DNA of 64,000 bases from Torymus aiolomorphi. Its lineage: Eukaryota; Arthropoda; Insecta; Hymenoptera; Torymidae. Position 1 is the stretch's first letter; each line of letters begins with the position of its first letter. The position numbers and the translations under genes were made by a program. Below are positions 7,954 through 20,695 of the stretch, one piece after another. The stretch lies in assembly GCA_036365515.1 (NCBI GenBank), contig CM070873.1, positions 221,955,376-222,019,375 of the forward strand, read 5' to 3'. The notes beneath the pieces are model-generated. The model was not told where the DNA came from. It ran no database searches and saw only the letters and a list, made by a program, of their open reading frames with translations.

Positions 7954-10900
7954 ATGAATAAAAAGATTGAAGTAGATTTAGAAGATTATAATAAACTCTA
8001 TGGAAATGAAAAAGAATATAGCTTTATATCTTATGAAATAGACAATTTACCTGAAGGTTTTCAGATAACAGAAGACTTTAACATAGATGAAAATGAAATT
8101 TTAAATTTGGGATCAATAAATTTTATAGGAAAAAATGAGTCAGTACAAGATTTTAAAGAATATAATAGAGAAGAAAGATTATTAGAAAAAATATGTTACG
8201 AGAACTTGCCTGAAAATAGTAAAACAATTATTAAGGATCTAGTATTGAAAAATAAGGATATATTTTGGCTAGAGGGAGACAGTTTAGGATCATGTAATGT
8301 AGAACAACATGAAATAAATTTAACAGATGATAAACCCGTATACGTAAAGCAACTTCCTTTACGTCATAAATTAAAAGAAATCGCGATAGAGGAAACTCAA
8401 AAATTAATAACAAATGACCTAGTTCGAAACTCAAAAAGTGCTTTTAATGCTCCAGCATGGATTGTAGCAAAAAAACTGTTAGCAGACGGAAAAAACGATG
8501 GCGTCTAGTAATAGATTACAGAAAACTAAACGAAAAGACAATTCCAGATCCATATTTACTCCCAAACATTACAGAAATATTCGATCAATTGGGGAAAATT
8601 AAGTTTTATCACGTTATAGATTTAAAATCGGGGTTTCACCAAATTCCTATGAAACCAAGTGATATACATAAAACTGCATTTAGCATCAACCCATTGGGAC
8701 GTTATGAATTTCGAGTATTACCTTTCGGATTGAGAAACTACCGCGTACATTTCAAAGAGTTTTAAATACAATTTTAGGCGATTTAATCGGTAAAATATGC
8801 TTCGTATTCATCGACGATATAATTATTTTCGGCGGAACTATGACAGAAACTAACGAAAGATTCAATGTAGTTGCACAAAAATTACGGGAAGCAAATTTAA
8901 CATTAGAACCAGAAAAATGTGAATTTCTAAAAAACGAAGTATGTTATTTAGGTCATATTATTAGTGAACACGGAATAAAACCTGATCCAAAGAAAGTGGA
9001 AGCAGTAAAAAATTTTCCAACGCCTAAACATGTTAAAAATGTTAGGGAATTTCTAGGACTTTCAGGTTACTATAGAAGACTTATAAAAATATTACGCAAA
9101 AATAACAAAACCGTTAAATATATTACTAGGAAAGGACATAAAATTTCATTGGGAAAACGATCAACAAAAAGCTTTTGAGGAAATTAAAGAATTATTATGT
9201 ACAGCACCAGTTTTAGAATATCCGCGTTTTGATGAACCATTCATTATTACAACAGATGCTTCGAATTCTGCTTTAGGTGCAGTTTTGTCGCAAGGAAAAA
9301 TTGGCAAAGACCCAGCGATAGCTTACGCATCACGAAGTCTACATAAAGCGGAAACTAAATATCACACATATAAAAAGGAAGCATTGGCAATAATGTTTGC
9401 CATAAAAACGTTTAAAAATTACATATGTGGAAACAAATTCACAATAGTTACTGATCACAAACCGCTGTTATGGTTAAGATCAGCTGATAATAATACAAGA
9501 GTCCAAAAATGGAGACTAAAGCTATCAGATTATGAATTTGATATCGTATACAAACCAGGAAAACAGAACGCAAATGCAGATGCTCTATCTAGAAATCCAG
9601 TAGAGATATTTGTTATTACCAGAGCACAAAATAAGAAAATATTAAATACAAATAACAAACAACCGAGAATTCTTAGTAATGATGACAAAATCAAAGTAAT
9701 GAATGAAGATAAACAGAAAATTAAAGGAAAAAGGTGCAGACCTGGGAAAAATGAGAAAAAAATGACTACGGGTAGAAAAGAAGAGAAAATTGGGGAAAAC
9801 AAAGAAAATATACCGGAAATTAATAATATCATTTATTCTAAAATTTCTATACAATTTAGAAACGATAACATTGTTCATTTAATAAATTTAAAAGGAAAAT
9901 CATTAGTTAAAAATACTGAATTATTAATCAAAAGTAAAAACATAAAACCAAAACTATCACTTACAAAAGATAATATAGATATAATAAATATAGAGAATAA
10001 AAAACTATTCATGTTATACATAGATACGTCCGTATCATGTAAATTAATAAAAGAAAATTTAGCGAAATTATTTAATCGATTAAAAGAATTATTAGTTACT
10101 AAGAATATATGTATTTATAGTATTTCTACGGATATAGAAATTTTAAATATAAGTTGGTTAGAAATAGAGGAAATATTAAAAGAAATATTTAGCAATACAA
10201 ATATAAAGGTAATAATATGTTTAAATAATATTGAATATGTAAAAATTGAAGACAGGGATAACATTTTTAACATGTATCACTCCTCTATGATAGGAGGACA
10301 TTCAGATGTAAATAGAACATACATTAGACTTAAGGAAAAATATTTTTAGGAAAACTTAAAATCAGACATCCAAAATAGAATAAAAAATGCGAAGATTGTC
10401 AAAGAAATAAATTAAAGCGGAAAAAGACTAAACAACCAATGATTATCACAGATACACCGGGGAAAACATTCGATAAAATCGCAATGGATATTTAACCTTA
10501 CTAAAAATAATAATAAATATATTTTATCTATACAGGATCAATTATCAAAATTTGTAATTTTAGTATGTTTAAAAGATCAAACAGCAGAATCGGTTTCAGA
10601 TGCTTTTATAAAAAGATTTATATGTATATTTGGATGTCCAAAGATAGTACTAACCGATAGAGGGGCAAATTTCACGAGTAAAATAATGAAACAGATAACT
10701 AAAAGGTTTAAATTTGATAAAATTGAAACTACAGCTTTCTCTCCGCAATCTAATGGTTCATTAGAAAGAGCACACCACCCGTTGTGTGAATATTTAAAAA
10801 ATTTTTCTACAAAGAAATATGAATGGACGAACTATTAGATTTTGCACAATTTCATTATAATACTAGTGTACATACTATTCACACCATATGAACTAGTTTT

Positions 10901-11274
10901 TGCCTGTCCTGCTAGAATTCCGTCTAGCTAACCAGTAAAAAAATCAGAATTATTACCGACCTATAATGGATATTTAGAAAAATTGATTAATGATATGAGA
11001 GAAATTGCCTTAATAGTAAAACAAAAATTAATAATGTCAAAAGAAAAATCAAAGATATATTATGACAGATTTATTAACCCAAGAGAATTTAAAATGGGAG
11101 ATAAAGTATGGTTGATCAAAGAACCTAAGCCAGGAAAACTTGAAAAAGATCACTATCAAGGCCCTTTTGAAATTTTAAAAGTAAACGAAAATAATAGCAT
11201 TGTTATAGATTACAAGGGAAAGGCAAAAACAGTGCATGCAAATAAATTAAGCCTTGTTAATAATAACAAATAAT
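7954..11274 (+). pseudogene. Ty3/gypsy pol relic: RT, RNase H, integrase
   Basis: A second gypsy pol, 5'-truncated at the YR element TIR and broken by several frameshifts and stops (near 8485, 8735, 9100, 10350, 10500, 10930). Recognisable blocks: WRLVIDYRKLNEKTIPDPY, the catalytic CFVFIDDIIIF (8799-8832), GHIISEHGIKPDP, FLGLSGYYRR; RNase H with YASRSLHKAETKY and VTDHKPLLWL; integrase with a zinc-site remnant (ECxDCQ-like near 10390), SIQDQLSKF, VLTDRGANF and AFSPQSNGSLER. The last 96 codons (10983-11273) match the integrase C-terminal segment (FKMGDKVWLIKEPKPGKLEKD). The YR element is inserted or rearranged just upstream, and gag, protease and a 5' LTR are missing. Confidence 0.88.
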
Positions 11275-13315
11275 AACATAACATTTTTGTTTTAGGATAT
11301 GGACAACATACTCAATATTAACATCTATCATAATCTCTTCTTATTTTTCCAAATTTAATACAACAATAGAGAATTATAATTGCAGCTGAACTTTTCCATT
11401 TGAAGCAAAACCATCCTACTTCTTGGTCAACTAACCCTAGGGTGATCCAGATTTTACCAAATATACAATTTAAAATTATAACTACTTATCCGTTTGTCTA
11501 GAATTGTTCGTATCAACTTGTCAGAATTTTGTGAAAAGCAACTATATTTCCTAAGAAAGTTAATAATTTTATAAAAATGCGATCGGAATAATATAAGTTT
11601 GAATAATGAAATTCTAAGAAATTTTTTTACAAAGAAAGCAAAAAGATTCATACATGAAAGATTTTAAAAGTAATGCTACGACTAACAATAACATCGTTGA
11701 CAATTAAAAAAAAATATATATTGTTCTTTTCTTTTTTAACAACAACAAACAAAAATATTGCGATTACATATTAAAATACCTCAGTGAAACAAGCAAAAGT
11801 TTTATTTGTAAAAATTATGTGTTATTAAATAATAGAAATATTTAATTAATTATTTAGTCACAAAGTAGAAAACATTTCAGGGATCAATTTAATAACTTAT
11901 TATTCTATCTATAGCTTTGAATAAGAAATTATAGAACTAATCCAGAGGAAACAGAAAATAAAACTATTCCTAAACCTTGCAACCCTAACAAACATAGATA
12001 AAAATAATTTGACTGTAATTTTATGCAAAATTAAGCTGTATTTGCCTTCAGAAAAATTGTTCGCACTTATAAGAACAAAAGGAAGAAATCAGGTAGCTGT
12101 ACTCACATTGCTAAGATTAAATCGAATATAATGTATTGCAAGTGATCAGTTTCATCATATACTGACATGATCACCCTACAAGATACACTATTCGGCACTG
12201 TATTGAGTAAAGCAATTTTCTATTCTAACGCACTGCATACTCTCTAATGCAAATATGTGAATGCTACTCATGACAGAAAAAATCTTGAGTTTTAAAATGA
12301 ACTTTTAAAACGACTGAGATTTTCAAAGAAAGGTAATGATGCATAAGAGCAATAACAAGTCAAAATTAACAAAAATTACTCCATCCTATTAACCTTCCTT
12401 TTTATCAAAAATACTTACCAATATAATTAAATTTTTCTTTTGGAAATAATTATAATTTTTCTCAGTATACGGTTGAAAAATATTTTTTTTTATAATGATA
12501 ATATCAAAAACCCTTTAATGTTATTCTACTTAAACAAAGAGGACAAAATAACATATCTTTTGCCAAATATCTCAGCAGGGAGGGAAGTGAATTCCTTATA
12601 TATTTCTCCTCACATTTTATTTTCTACAAAATTATTTAATACGCACATTATTTCTAAACTTAATCAATGATTCTATTTTTTTTTTTTTTTTTTTTTTTGT
12701 AAATACAGCAAAACAACAAAATTATTACACATTAATGATAATAAAATAATTTAATTAATATCAAGATATATGTTCCTATATAAATTCTAATGCATAACGT
12801 ATGCTATATTTATTACGTAACGTTTTATTAATTCATGAAAATTCAAGTTATTTTTACACCGAAGGTTTTTGTAATTTATTTATAATTTAATTAAGAATTT
12901 ATTGTAAAAGTGTTTTCTTAAAAGTGAATGATATTAAATCATAGATTTAGTGTAAGTTTGATAATAATACATTATGTGCTGAATTATCACATAACGAAGT
13001 AAGAATACCCGTTTATTCCATAGTAATCCGCACCGTCATCTGAATGCTAGGAAAAATCGGCATTCAACATGCAATACAAAGTAAAACCGTAGGTTAAGTG
13101 TAGCCTAGTGTTAGGAACAAAAATAAATGATTTACTTTATAGAAATTTATAAACGATACGAAATTTTGTTTAAATTTATTGAATTTTTATTATTGTTTTT
13201 GTTATATGAATTTTTATTATTGTTTATATATATAAATTTTTATTATGGATTTAATGATATGAATTTTTATTATTGTTTTTATTATTTGAATTGTTAGTAT
13301 TATTGAACCTTTTGT
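11275..13315. other. AT-rich non-coding stretch between gypsy pol and its 3' LTR end
   Basis: No convincing gene. Position suggests the 3' part of the gypsy element. A TTTTGTTTTAGG acceptor-like site near 11289-11300 hints at a lost downstream ORF (env-like in some insect gypsies), but the frame is broken and I cannot identify it. A ~22-T run lies at about 12669-12697. The motif ATGAATTTTTATTATTGTTT recurs imperfectly about four times at 13181-13300. Confidence 0.5.
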
Positions 13316-13756
13316 AACAAGAAATTACTGATGGTTCAACTATTCCTATAATTGTTGAATTTCTACGATATTCAACAGTCTAAGGGGGGAGGTGTTACGT
13401 CCGTGACGTATCCTTAAATTACATTTGATATTCATATTCTCATCAGTAATTTCTTGATTCACAAAATTATGTGATTGCAAATTTATTGACAACCACGTAT
13501 CAACTAGCATAGAGAAAAAATTGCAACACAAGGAAATTGTAAACATTCTTGTACGAAATGAACCACAATTTTAAACGAACCATATTGAAATTATTTAAAA
13601 ATTTCTCAAAACATTTTATGAAAGACGTCGTTGTATTTATAGTTTACTTTCCATCTTATAATTGTAATTTGAAAATATTGTAACAAAAAATTACTGATGG
13701 CTAACTATTATTATACTTGTTGAATCTCTACGATATTCAACAATCTAAGGGGGAAG
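13316..13756 (+). repeat. Duplicated polypurine tract and LTR start (first copy)
   Basis: The block TAACAAGAAATTACTGATGG (13315) through GATATTCAACA, a purine run (13382-13392) and TGTTACGTCCGTGACGTA (from 13393) recurs 366 bp downstream. This first copy is a truncated LTR 5' part that runs into the second polypurine tract (13747-13756). Confidence 0.6.
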
Positions 13757-14436
13757 TGTTACGTCTGTGACGTATTTCTAAAATCAATTTAACAATGCAT
13801 ATTTATCGCCAGTAATTTTCTGACATACAAATGTTGTATATGCGAATTTTGACAACGTTGCTTTTTAATGCAAGCGGCATCGTGACGTAGTAGTAGGTCA
13901 TCAAACTTGCGTATTATATTTTCTTTAAAATCAGCATTTCGCAATGCGAATACCGAATTTAATACGATTGGAGACAATTACGTTGCCAAATAAGATGATC
14001 TCAATCATTTTCAACCTAATTTAACCGTGTAATAAATACGGCGACGTACGCCATACACGCCAGTAATCGTGCAAAAGTCGCGAGCTCCGTACCACTCCAG
14101 CCGACAAGAGGAGAAACGATTATTATACAGGCCAATTCGAGCCTATAACAGACTACGCGAAAATACTTATATCTATAAAATCAATAATCTATCGGTATTA
14201 ATTATCCGCGCAAGCAACGCATATATTACACATATTAATCGAACAGATCGAATATAATTATTTTGTTACTCTATATCAATTTATTGTTAATTTTATAAAC
14301 GAATAAATAGTGCAATTATTGAACCATCAATCTATTCATTTCGAGAACCTACACCAACAGGAAAAAAGGTAAATAAGCCGAAATATAACTAACAATCAAT
14401 TATAAGAGTAGATTCCTCGACATTCAAGACTTAACA
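13757..14436 (+). repeat. Putative 3' LTR of the truncated gypsy element
   Basis: Starts TGTTACGTCTGTGACG directly after the polypurine tract AAGGGGGAAG and ends CTTAACA exactly where satellite sequence resumes, giving TGTTA...TAACA ends and a 680-bp length. An AATAAA lies near 14304. The 5' LTR is missing, so the end is inferred from the satellite border and the inverted terminal bases. Confidence 0.6.
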
Positions 14437-14850
14437 GTTTATTAGAAAGAAAAAATTATTACATTAGTTTAACAAAATCTGTTTTTGCCGATAACAATTA
14501 TTTCTTAGATTCAAACATATATTTATTTAAAATAAATATACGTTTTTCAGATTCAAATAAATATTTATTAAGAATAATTAAATGTTTATTAAAAAGAAAA
14601 AATTATTTAATTAGATTGACAAAGTATGTTTTTACGATAACAATTATTTGTTAGATTCGAACAAATATTTATTTAAAATAAGTAAACGTTTTTCAGATTC
14701 AAATATTTATTTATTAAAACCAATTAAATATTTTTTAGAGTCACAAATCATTTTTCATCCAAATAAATATTTATTTTTAAGTAATGAATTAAAAAAAAAA
14801 TCATAAAAGGAAACAATATTTTAGAAAATATTTATTTGGTTTTAGTAATT
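14437..14850 (+). repeat. AT-rich satellite array, right block
   Basis: Continuation of the ~149-bp satellite seen at 3265-3736. The same blocks (TATACGTTTTTCAGATTC, CTGTTTTTGCCGATAA) are spaced about 146 bp, with increasing divergence to the right. Confidence 0.85.
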
Positions 14851-14862
14851 ATTCATTATTTA

Positions 14863-15220
14863 TACAGGTTGTTAAAAAACAACCGAATTGGGTATATATC
14901 ACGTGACAGAGCGGAAAATTCTAAGATAAAAAGTTTAGTGAACCAACGCGATCGGATCGATAGATTTTCCGTAATCGATTAATGAAAATTGCTCGATTAG
15001 ACCAATGAGCGCGTGGCGTTAGCGGCAAGAGGCGGCGGAGAGCGCGGAGTGGGGGAAGGTGCCGCGCCGCGCGCTCATTGGTCTCATCGAGCAATTTTTA
15101 TTAATCGATTATGGAAAATCTATCGATCCGATCGCGTTGGTTCATTGGACTTTTTATCTTAGAATTTTCCGCTCTTTCACGTGATATATACCCAATGCGG
15201 TTGTTTTTTAACAAACTGTA
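14863..15220. mobile_element. MITE / fold-back element with ~150-bp TIRs
   Basis: Begins TACAGGTTGTTAAAAAACAACC and ends with its complement TTTTAACAAACTGTA. The arms (14863-15013 and 15070-15220) are about 150 bp and nearly identical, around a GC-rich ~55-bp centre. It is flanked by TA on both sides, which could be a 2-bp target duplication. No coding capacity. It inserted at the end of the satellite array. Confidence 0.85.
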
Positions 15221-15355
15221 TAGGTGTAACGGGGATAGCAGGACGCTTTTTAACAAATATTTTACAAACTTATACTATTTTTATACGTCTCATTTTTACA
15301 AATATACATATTATTATTAATTTACAATATTATAATCGGAGAAAAAAATTTCCGC

Positions 15356-15424
15356 TGTGGTGGGGATTCGAACCTGGGTCGCTCGGGTGTTACGCAAACA
15401 CGCTAACCGCTACGCTATAGCTCG
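15356..15424 (-). pseudogene. tRNA-like sequence (decayed tRNA or SINE head)
   Basis: On the minus strand there is a perfect B box GGTTCGAATCC (15373-15363) and a good A box TAGCGTAGCGG (15417-15407) at tRNA-like spacing, with an anticodon-like hairpin between. The T stem and acceptor stem do not pair properly, so a working tRNA is unlikely. It may be a tRNA pseudogene or the promoter head of a tRNA-derived SINE. No SINE tail was identified. Confidence 0.55.
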
Positions 15425-15657
15425 CTTGTCAGTCATTTTTTTCCATAAAGCCTATAACCCATAGAATAAAAATAACATTTAATATTTTAATCAAAAGTAA
15501 AAAGTATTACTCATTTTTTTCATATTAATTATTTATTTAATAATTGTGTATATAATATAATTTATTTTAGAAAACTATTGATGTGATTCCTACTTTATCG
15601 GCAACACGTTTTATTTATTTATAAAAATAATAAAAGTGACTTAGTGAATATTAATAT
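15425..15657. other. AT-rich spacer
   Basis: No gene seen. The phrase GATTCCTACTTTATCGG (about 15590) recurs as GATTCCTACCTTATCGG after the LINE (about 21229), so the LINE may sit inside another repeat. Confidence 0.4.
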
Positions 15658-15664
15658 CCAAAAG

Positions 15665-15728
15665 ACCGGGGTCTATCTAGCCCCGTCTAGCCCCGGGGTC
15701 TATCTAGCCCGGGGGTCTATCTAGCCAT
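15665..15728 (+). promoter_or_regulatory. Repeated GGGGTCTATCTAGCC motif at the LINE 5' end
   Basis: The first ~60 bp of the LINE hold three direct copies of GGGGTCTATCTAGCC. Multiplied 5'-end monomers are common in LINEs whose promoter lies at the start of the element, so this may be promoter sequence. It is followed by a GC-rich 5' UTR to about 16600 with no clear gene. Confidence 0.5.
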
Positions 15729-16602
15729 AGATGAGCATTTTTCCATGCTACCGGGCGCGTCCCCAGGTTGCGGATCGGGAAAGGGCCAGCTGGGACTGAT
15801 CAGCTGCGAATATATTGAATAAGCAGTCGCGGACAGAAGAACGTGAGAATGGACGAATGAATGGGCACAGTATGAGTGGGCTGCGGCCGACGGTCTGTGG
15901 ATATTCCGTTCAGACTAGCCAAGGGGAGAGTAGTAAACTCCTCGACCGGGGTGATGTATGAAGTTAGTACCTAACCTCTGCATGGAGTAATATTAGGGTG
16001 CGTAAGTCCCTGAAATACGGGCAAAAACCTAGTGAAAATGCATGTTCAATGTGGGAAGAGCAATACGTATCCACCGACTGGAGCCAATGGAAGGGTTAAA
16101 CCAGGTCAGGCGGGCGCAGGTGTGAAGGATTACATGGTCAATATTTCCTTATACCCGAAGCTGCGTAGGGCAAATCGCACACCGTCTAGCCTGAGGTTTG
16201 GGTCAGGTGTTGGGACGGATCCAACATCGCCCACTCGGTAGGGGTGACGTTAAACCTTTTGCTTCATTATGGCGCGGGCCTATCCCATAACCTTTTTCTG
16301 TAGAGTCACTAGGTGCCGATAGAAGTGACCATCCGACAAACCGCCTCTCGGCTTCGGCACCCATAAATAGGGTTTCTTACAGGCAGGGATAGTAGCCACA
16401 CCGTGGTGTGGCTCCCATAATGGGCGAACCGTCTTAAAACACAGATTGTATGCATGATGACTCACCTCCAAATCAAAGATATAGATGTAGAAATCCAAGG
16501 AAGGGAAAGCGGAGCGAACACGCCGACTGACCGCACACCCGAACGATCCTGGATGTAGCAAGTGATAGCAGATCCGATGGAACTAGCACATTCGCCCAGG
16601 AG

Positions 16603-17808
16603 ATGACGCGGCTGGTAAGTGAGAGTAGAGATCAGCGGGACCAATCGGAGAGAATGAGAGAAATCCTGGACGTCATGAAGCGCCTACTGAGCTGCATGCG
16701 GGACATGACTTCCAAGCAGAGGAACATCGCAATGCCAGTAAAAGATGGGATAATAGTTCTGACCGCGGCGGCAGAGGCTCTAGAGGAAGTCCGTTCAGCC
16801 GGGGTACAACCAGCACGTGGACCGGCAGCAGATGAGAGAAATGAGGAAGTACCGGTAATTAGAGACCGAGCAGTGGGGAAGGCGACCCCGAGCAAAAAGC
16901 GCCGATTAAGGGACATCCCGGTGCAGGATTCCCCATCCAAGAGAGGGAGGACGGAGCAGAACGGATTCGCTACAGTCACCAGGAGAAAGAAGCCGACGCG
17001 GCCAGATAGTGGGAAGATCATGGGTCCTCAACAGCAGCAGCAGGACAGGAAGGAGAAGAAGGTAAATCCTCGGCCTCGACGATGCGCAATACACATAACG
17101 TCAACCGGGAAGAAGAGCTATGCAGAGATACTCAAGGACCTCACTTCTAAGGTTAAACCTGAGGAAGCGAAGGCGGTCGTGAGAAACACCCGACTGACTA
17201 AAAACAGTGGGGTTCTCTTAGAACTGGAGAAGCAATCGGAAGACAAGGAGGCCTTCCAGAGGGTTATCCAGGAAAATCTGGGAAATGAATACCAGGTTAA
17301 AGGCCTCACTCCAAGGCTTACACTGAAAATAGGCGGAATGACGTGCGTGACCACCGAAGAACAGGTAAACGCCGCGATTAGGGAGGAGGTAAGCGATATG
17401 TGTAACCTTAGTACCCACGTATTTAACGTAGGAGGAGGAGAGCGGAGGATTGCCATAGTGGAAATGGACAAGACTGCGGCCATGACTCTCCTAAGGATAG
17501 GGAGGATTAAAATAGGGTATTTCCGCTACCGAGATAGAAAGCGAATAGTGGTTCCGCGATGTTTCAGATGCCAAGGCTTTGGGCATCTAAAAAAGGACTG
17601 TAAGGACAAGGATTGTAGTGCATTATGCAGGAAATGTGGAAAACCAGATCACGTGGCCAGGGACTGTCGCGCGAGATCGGATGGTCAGGCCTGCTTCTTT
17701 TGTAAAAAACGCGGGGTTGTGGCCACTGAGCTAGCGCATTTCCCGGGCACGGGGACATGCGTCGCTTTCAGGGATGAGCTAGAAAAGTTAAAGCGGCCTA
17801 AAAAATGA
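16603..17808 (+). CDS. R1-clade LINE ORF1 (gag-like, CCHC zinc knuckles)
   Basis: RNA-binding protein that packages element RNA. 401 codons, open. The N-terminal half is charged and low complexity (a GlnGln run near 17026-17044), followed by a conserved central domain (YAEILKDLTSKVKPEEA, FRYRDRKRIVVPRCFRC). Then come zinc knuckles CFRCQGFGHLKKDC and CRKCGKPDHVARDC, and a third imperfect one starting CFFCKK. The stop TGA overlaps the ORF2 start as ATGA (17805-17808). Start taken at the ATG 16603; the true start could lie slightly elsewhere. This is the only fully open ORF of the element. Confidence 0.9.
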   Translation: MTRLVSESRDQRDQSERMREILDVMKRLLSCMRDMTSKQRNIAMPVKDGIIVLTAAAEALEEVRSAGVQPARGPAADERNEEVPVIRDRAVGKATPSKKRRLRDIPVQDSPSKRGRTEQNGFATVTRRKKPTRPDSGKIMGPQQQQQDRKEKKVNPRPRRCAIHITSTGKKSYAEILKDLTSKVKPEEAKAVVRNTRLTKNSGVLLELEKQSEDKEAFQRVIQENLGNEYQVKGLTPRLTLKIGGMTCVTTEEQVNAAIREEVSDMCNLSTHVFNVGGGERRIAIVEMDKTAAMTLLRIGRIKIGYFRYRDRKRIVVPRCFRCQGFGHLKKDCKDKDCSALCRKCGKPDHVARDCRARSDGQACFFCKKRGVVATELAHFPGTGTCVAFRDELEKLKRPKK

Positions 17809-20695
17809 AGACGGTTCTACAAATAAACACGAACGGTGCCGTAGTCGCTGATGACCTGCTCACTAATCGAGTGAGCCAGGGGCTCACGGACGTGTCATTG
17901 GTTAGCGAACAGTATAGACATCGGGCCCGCAATACGACCACGTGGTTCGCGGACGAGATCGACACAGCGGCAATCTGGATAGCAGGTAGACATAGGTCAA
18001 AGATTACCGGACGAGGCAAGGGGGAGGGTTTAGTATGGGCGCGCGTCGGGGATGTTACCTACGTGAGCGTGTATGTCTCCCCAACTTACGAAGAAACGAA
18101 TTTCTTAGGCAGGTTGAACGCATGGAAAACGTATTGCGGAATATCTCTGGCCTCCTACTGGTTGCAGGAGATTTTAATGCAAGAGCGATAGAATGGGATA
18201 TGCCAGAGACGAACAGTAGGGACAGGGATTTACTCGAGATTGCCGCTAGATTAGGATTGGAGGTTGCGAACGAGGGCACAGTCACTACTTATCGATGCCC
18301 CGGGGTCGGCCAATCCATACCAGACGTCACTTTCGCATCTGAGCAACTAGTACCGAGGATTAGTAACTGGCAGATCTTGGAGAAAGAGTCAGGCAGTGAT
18401 CACCAGTACATCACGTTTACGGTTTAAGATAGGGTAGGTGTACCCCAAGCGAGCAGACTATTACCGCGATGGAACGCCCATCGATTAAACGTGGATCGGC
18501 TAGCAGAAGTGCTAAGTGTACCACAAAGGTCCGACGAAAATGATTTATCAGGCCGGGAGCGTGCGGAAGCCCAGGTGACCAGGGCAACGTCAGCTATAGT
18601 AAGAGCATGCGATGCCTCTATGCCGCGAAGCAGAAATAGAAACCGCCGTCAACCAGCGTACTGGTGGACGGAGGAGATCGCGGAGTTACGTAGGGTATGC
18701 TTGAGGCTTCGTAGACGGGTACAGGGCGCACGGGAACGACGCGGGGACACTGTTTTTAACCCTGAATTTAAACAGGCACAAAAAAGGCTAAGGCTCGCAA
18801 TTAAATCCAGTAACCGACGATGCTGGAAAGAGGTGTGCGACGAAGTTAACTCCGACCCGTGGGGACTAGGCTACAAAATCGTAACTCGTAGAATAGGGGC
18901 AATGAAGCCACTGGAGATAAAGGAAGCGCGGTTGATAAGTGAGATAGTTGACGGGCTTTTCCCTGAGCATCCGCCGAGGGAAGAGACTCTGTATGAGGAC
19001 GTGCGACAGGAGGATATACCCTCGTTTACTAAGCCTGAGCTACGGGTAGCGATTAGATCTCTTAAGAACGGCAAGGCGCCGGGCCCCGATGGGATTCCAG
19101 TGGACGTTTTAAAGGCCATCGCCTCACGATGCCCGGAAACCTTACTGGATACCTACAACGTATGTCTCAGTGAAGGTGTTTTCAGCAGTCGTTGGAAAAG
19201 GGCGAAGCTTGTCCTTATCAGCAAGGGGAAGGGAGACATGACATCCCCGTCCGCGTATCGGCCGCTTAGCCTATTAGACACGATCGGCAAGGGTATGGAG
19301 GCGCTACTAAGGAGCAGAATTCAGATCGCGATACAACAGTCAGGGGGTTTATCGGAAAACCAGCATGGATTTAGAAAGGGTTTTTCGACGATAGGCGCGA
19401 TACGATTGGTTACCGCCAATGTCACGGAGCGCGACCACTGGTGTTGATAGCAACGCTGGACGTTAAAAACGCGTTCAATTCGGCACGCTGGGCAGACCTA
19501 CTCGCAGCGCTGAGGGGCTTCGGGGTCCCACCCTACATACTACGCATAGCAGAGGACTACTTCCGGGATCTCGAACTCATTATCGAGACGAGCGAAGGGA
19601 CGGTGGTTAGGGCAATTACGACAGGCGTTGCACAGGGATCACTGTTGGGCCCGGATTTTTGGATCGCGTCGTAAGACGGTTTGCTGCGCCTGGACATGCC
19701 CAACGGGGCATTTCTCATAGGATATGCGGACGACGTCGCGGTGGTGGTAGAAGCACGGAAGCGGACTTGGCACAACTTATCTTGTGCCAGGTAATGAAAC
19801 GAGTGGCTAGGTGGATAACGGAGCACGGGCTCAGTCTCGCGCTGGCGAAAACCGAGGTAGTACTATTGACACGTAAAGAGATCCCTACGATACTACCGAT
19901 GTACGTAGGATCCGAGTTAGTAACTACGAGGCCGACTGCGAAGTATCTAGGGGTCACCCTGGACTCAAAGCTTTGCTTTTGGCCCCACATCAGGGAAGTA
20001 ACGGCAAAGGCAGAAGCACGTATAGCGGCGCTAAGTAGGTTAATGCGCAACGTTGGAGGCCCGCGGATATCCAAGAGAAGACTCCTCATGGCGACGACCA
20101 ACTCTATACTCCTCTATGGAGCGGAGATTTGGGCTGATGCCATGGAAGTTATCAAGTACAGGAAGAGAATGGTGGCGGTGCAGCGGCGAGGTGTGCTGAG
20201 AGTTGCATGCGCGTATCGGACGGTGTCGGAAGAGGCTGTGGAGGTGATAGCTGGTATGATTCCGATCGATCTGCTCGCACGAGAACGGAAGCAGATCTAC
20301 GATAGGAACGCAGAAATAGGACGGGCAGACGCAGAGGGCGTAGCCCGCCGCCAGACGCTACAAACTTGGCATGAGAGGTGGAGGGCGGGGACGAAGGGAG
20401 ATGGACCTACCTATTGATTCAAGACATAACGAGGTGGCTGGGACGGAAGTACGGAGAGGTTAATTTTTACCTTACGCAGTTCCTGACAGGACACGGATAC
20501 TTTCGATATTACCTATTTAAATTAGGTAAAATAAATACGTCGAAATGTAAATACTGCGGACACGAGAGGGATGACGCGGAACACACCTTTTTCGCATGTA
20601 ATAGGTGTGCCGCGGACAGACAACGATTGGAGGTGATGGTAGGACGACTCTCGCCCGACGTGGTGATCGAATGCATGCTTTCAGGGAAAGACTAA
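17805..20695 (+). pseudogene. R1-clade LINE ORF2: endonuclease / reverse transcriptase, frameshifted
   Basis: ORF2 nicks target DNA and reverse-transcribes the element RNA there. It starts at the ATGA overlap (17805). Endonuclease blocks: VAGDFNARAIEWD and SGSDHQYITF. RT blocks: LKNGKAPGPDGIP, AYRPLSLLDTIGKGME, ENQHGFRKGFST, LDVKNAFNSARW, the catalytic GYADDVAVVV (about 19721-19750), AKYLGVTLDSKL. C-terminal zinc finger: CKYCGHERDDAEHTFFAC. Frame changes occur near 18118, 19435, 19668, 19760 and 20400, and an in-frame TAA lies at 18425-18427. Non-functional. Confidence 0.9.

Noticed and set aside
11275..11460. Envelope gene start after the second gypsy pol.
   Set aside because: Only an acceptor-like site and a broken frame; no signal peptide or membrane segment could be shown.
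15356..15424. Functional tRNA gene.
   Set aside because: A and B boxes are good, but the T and acceptor stems do not pair.
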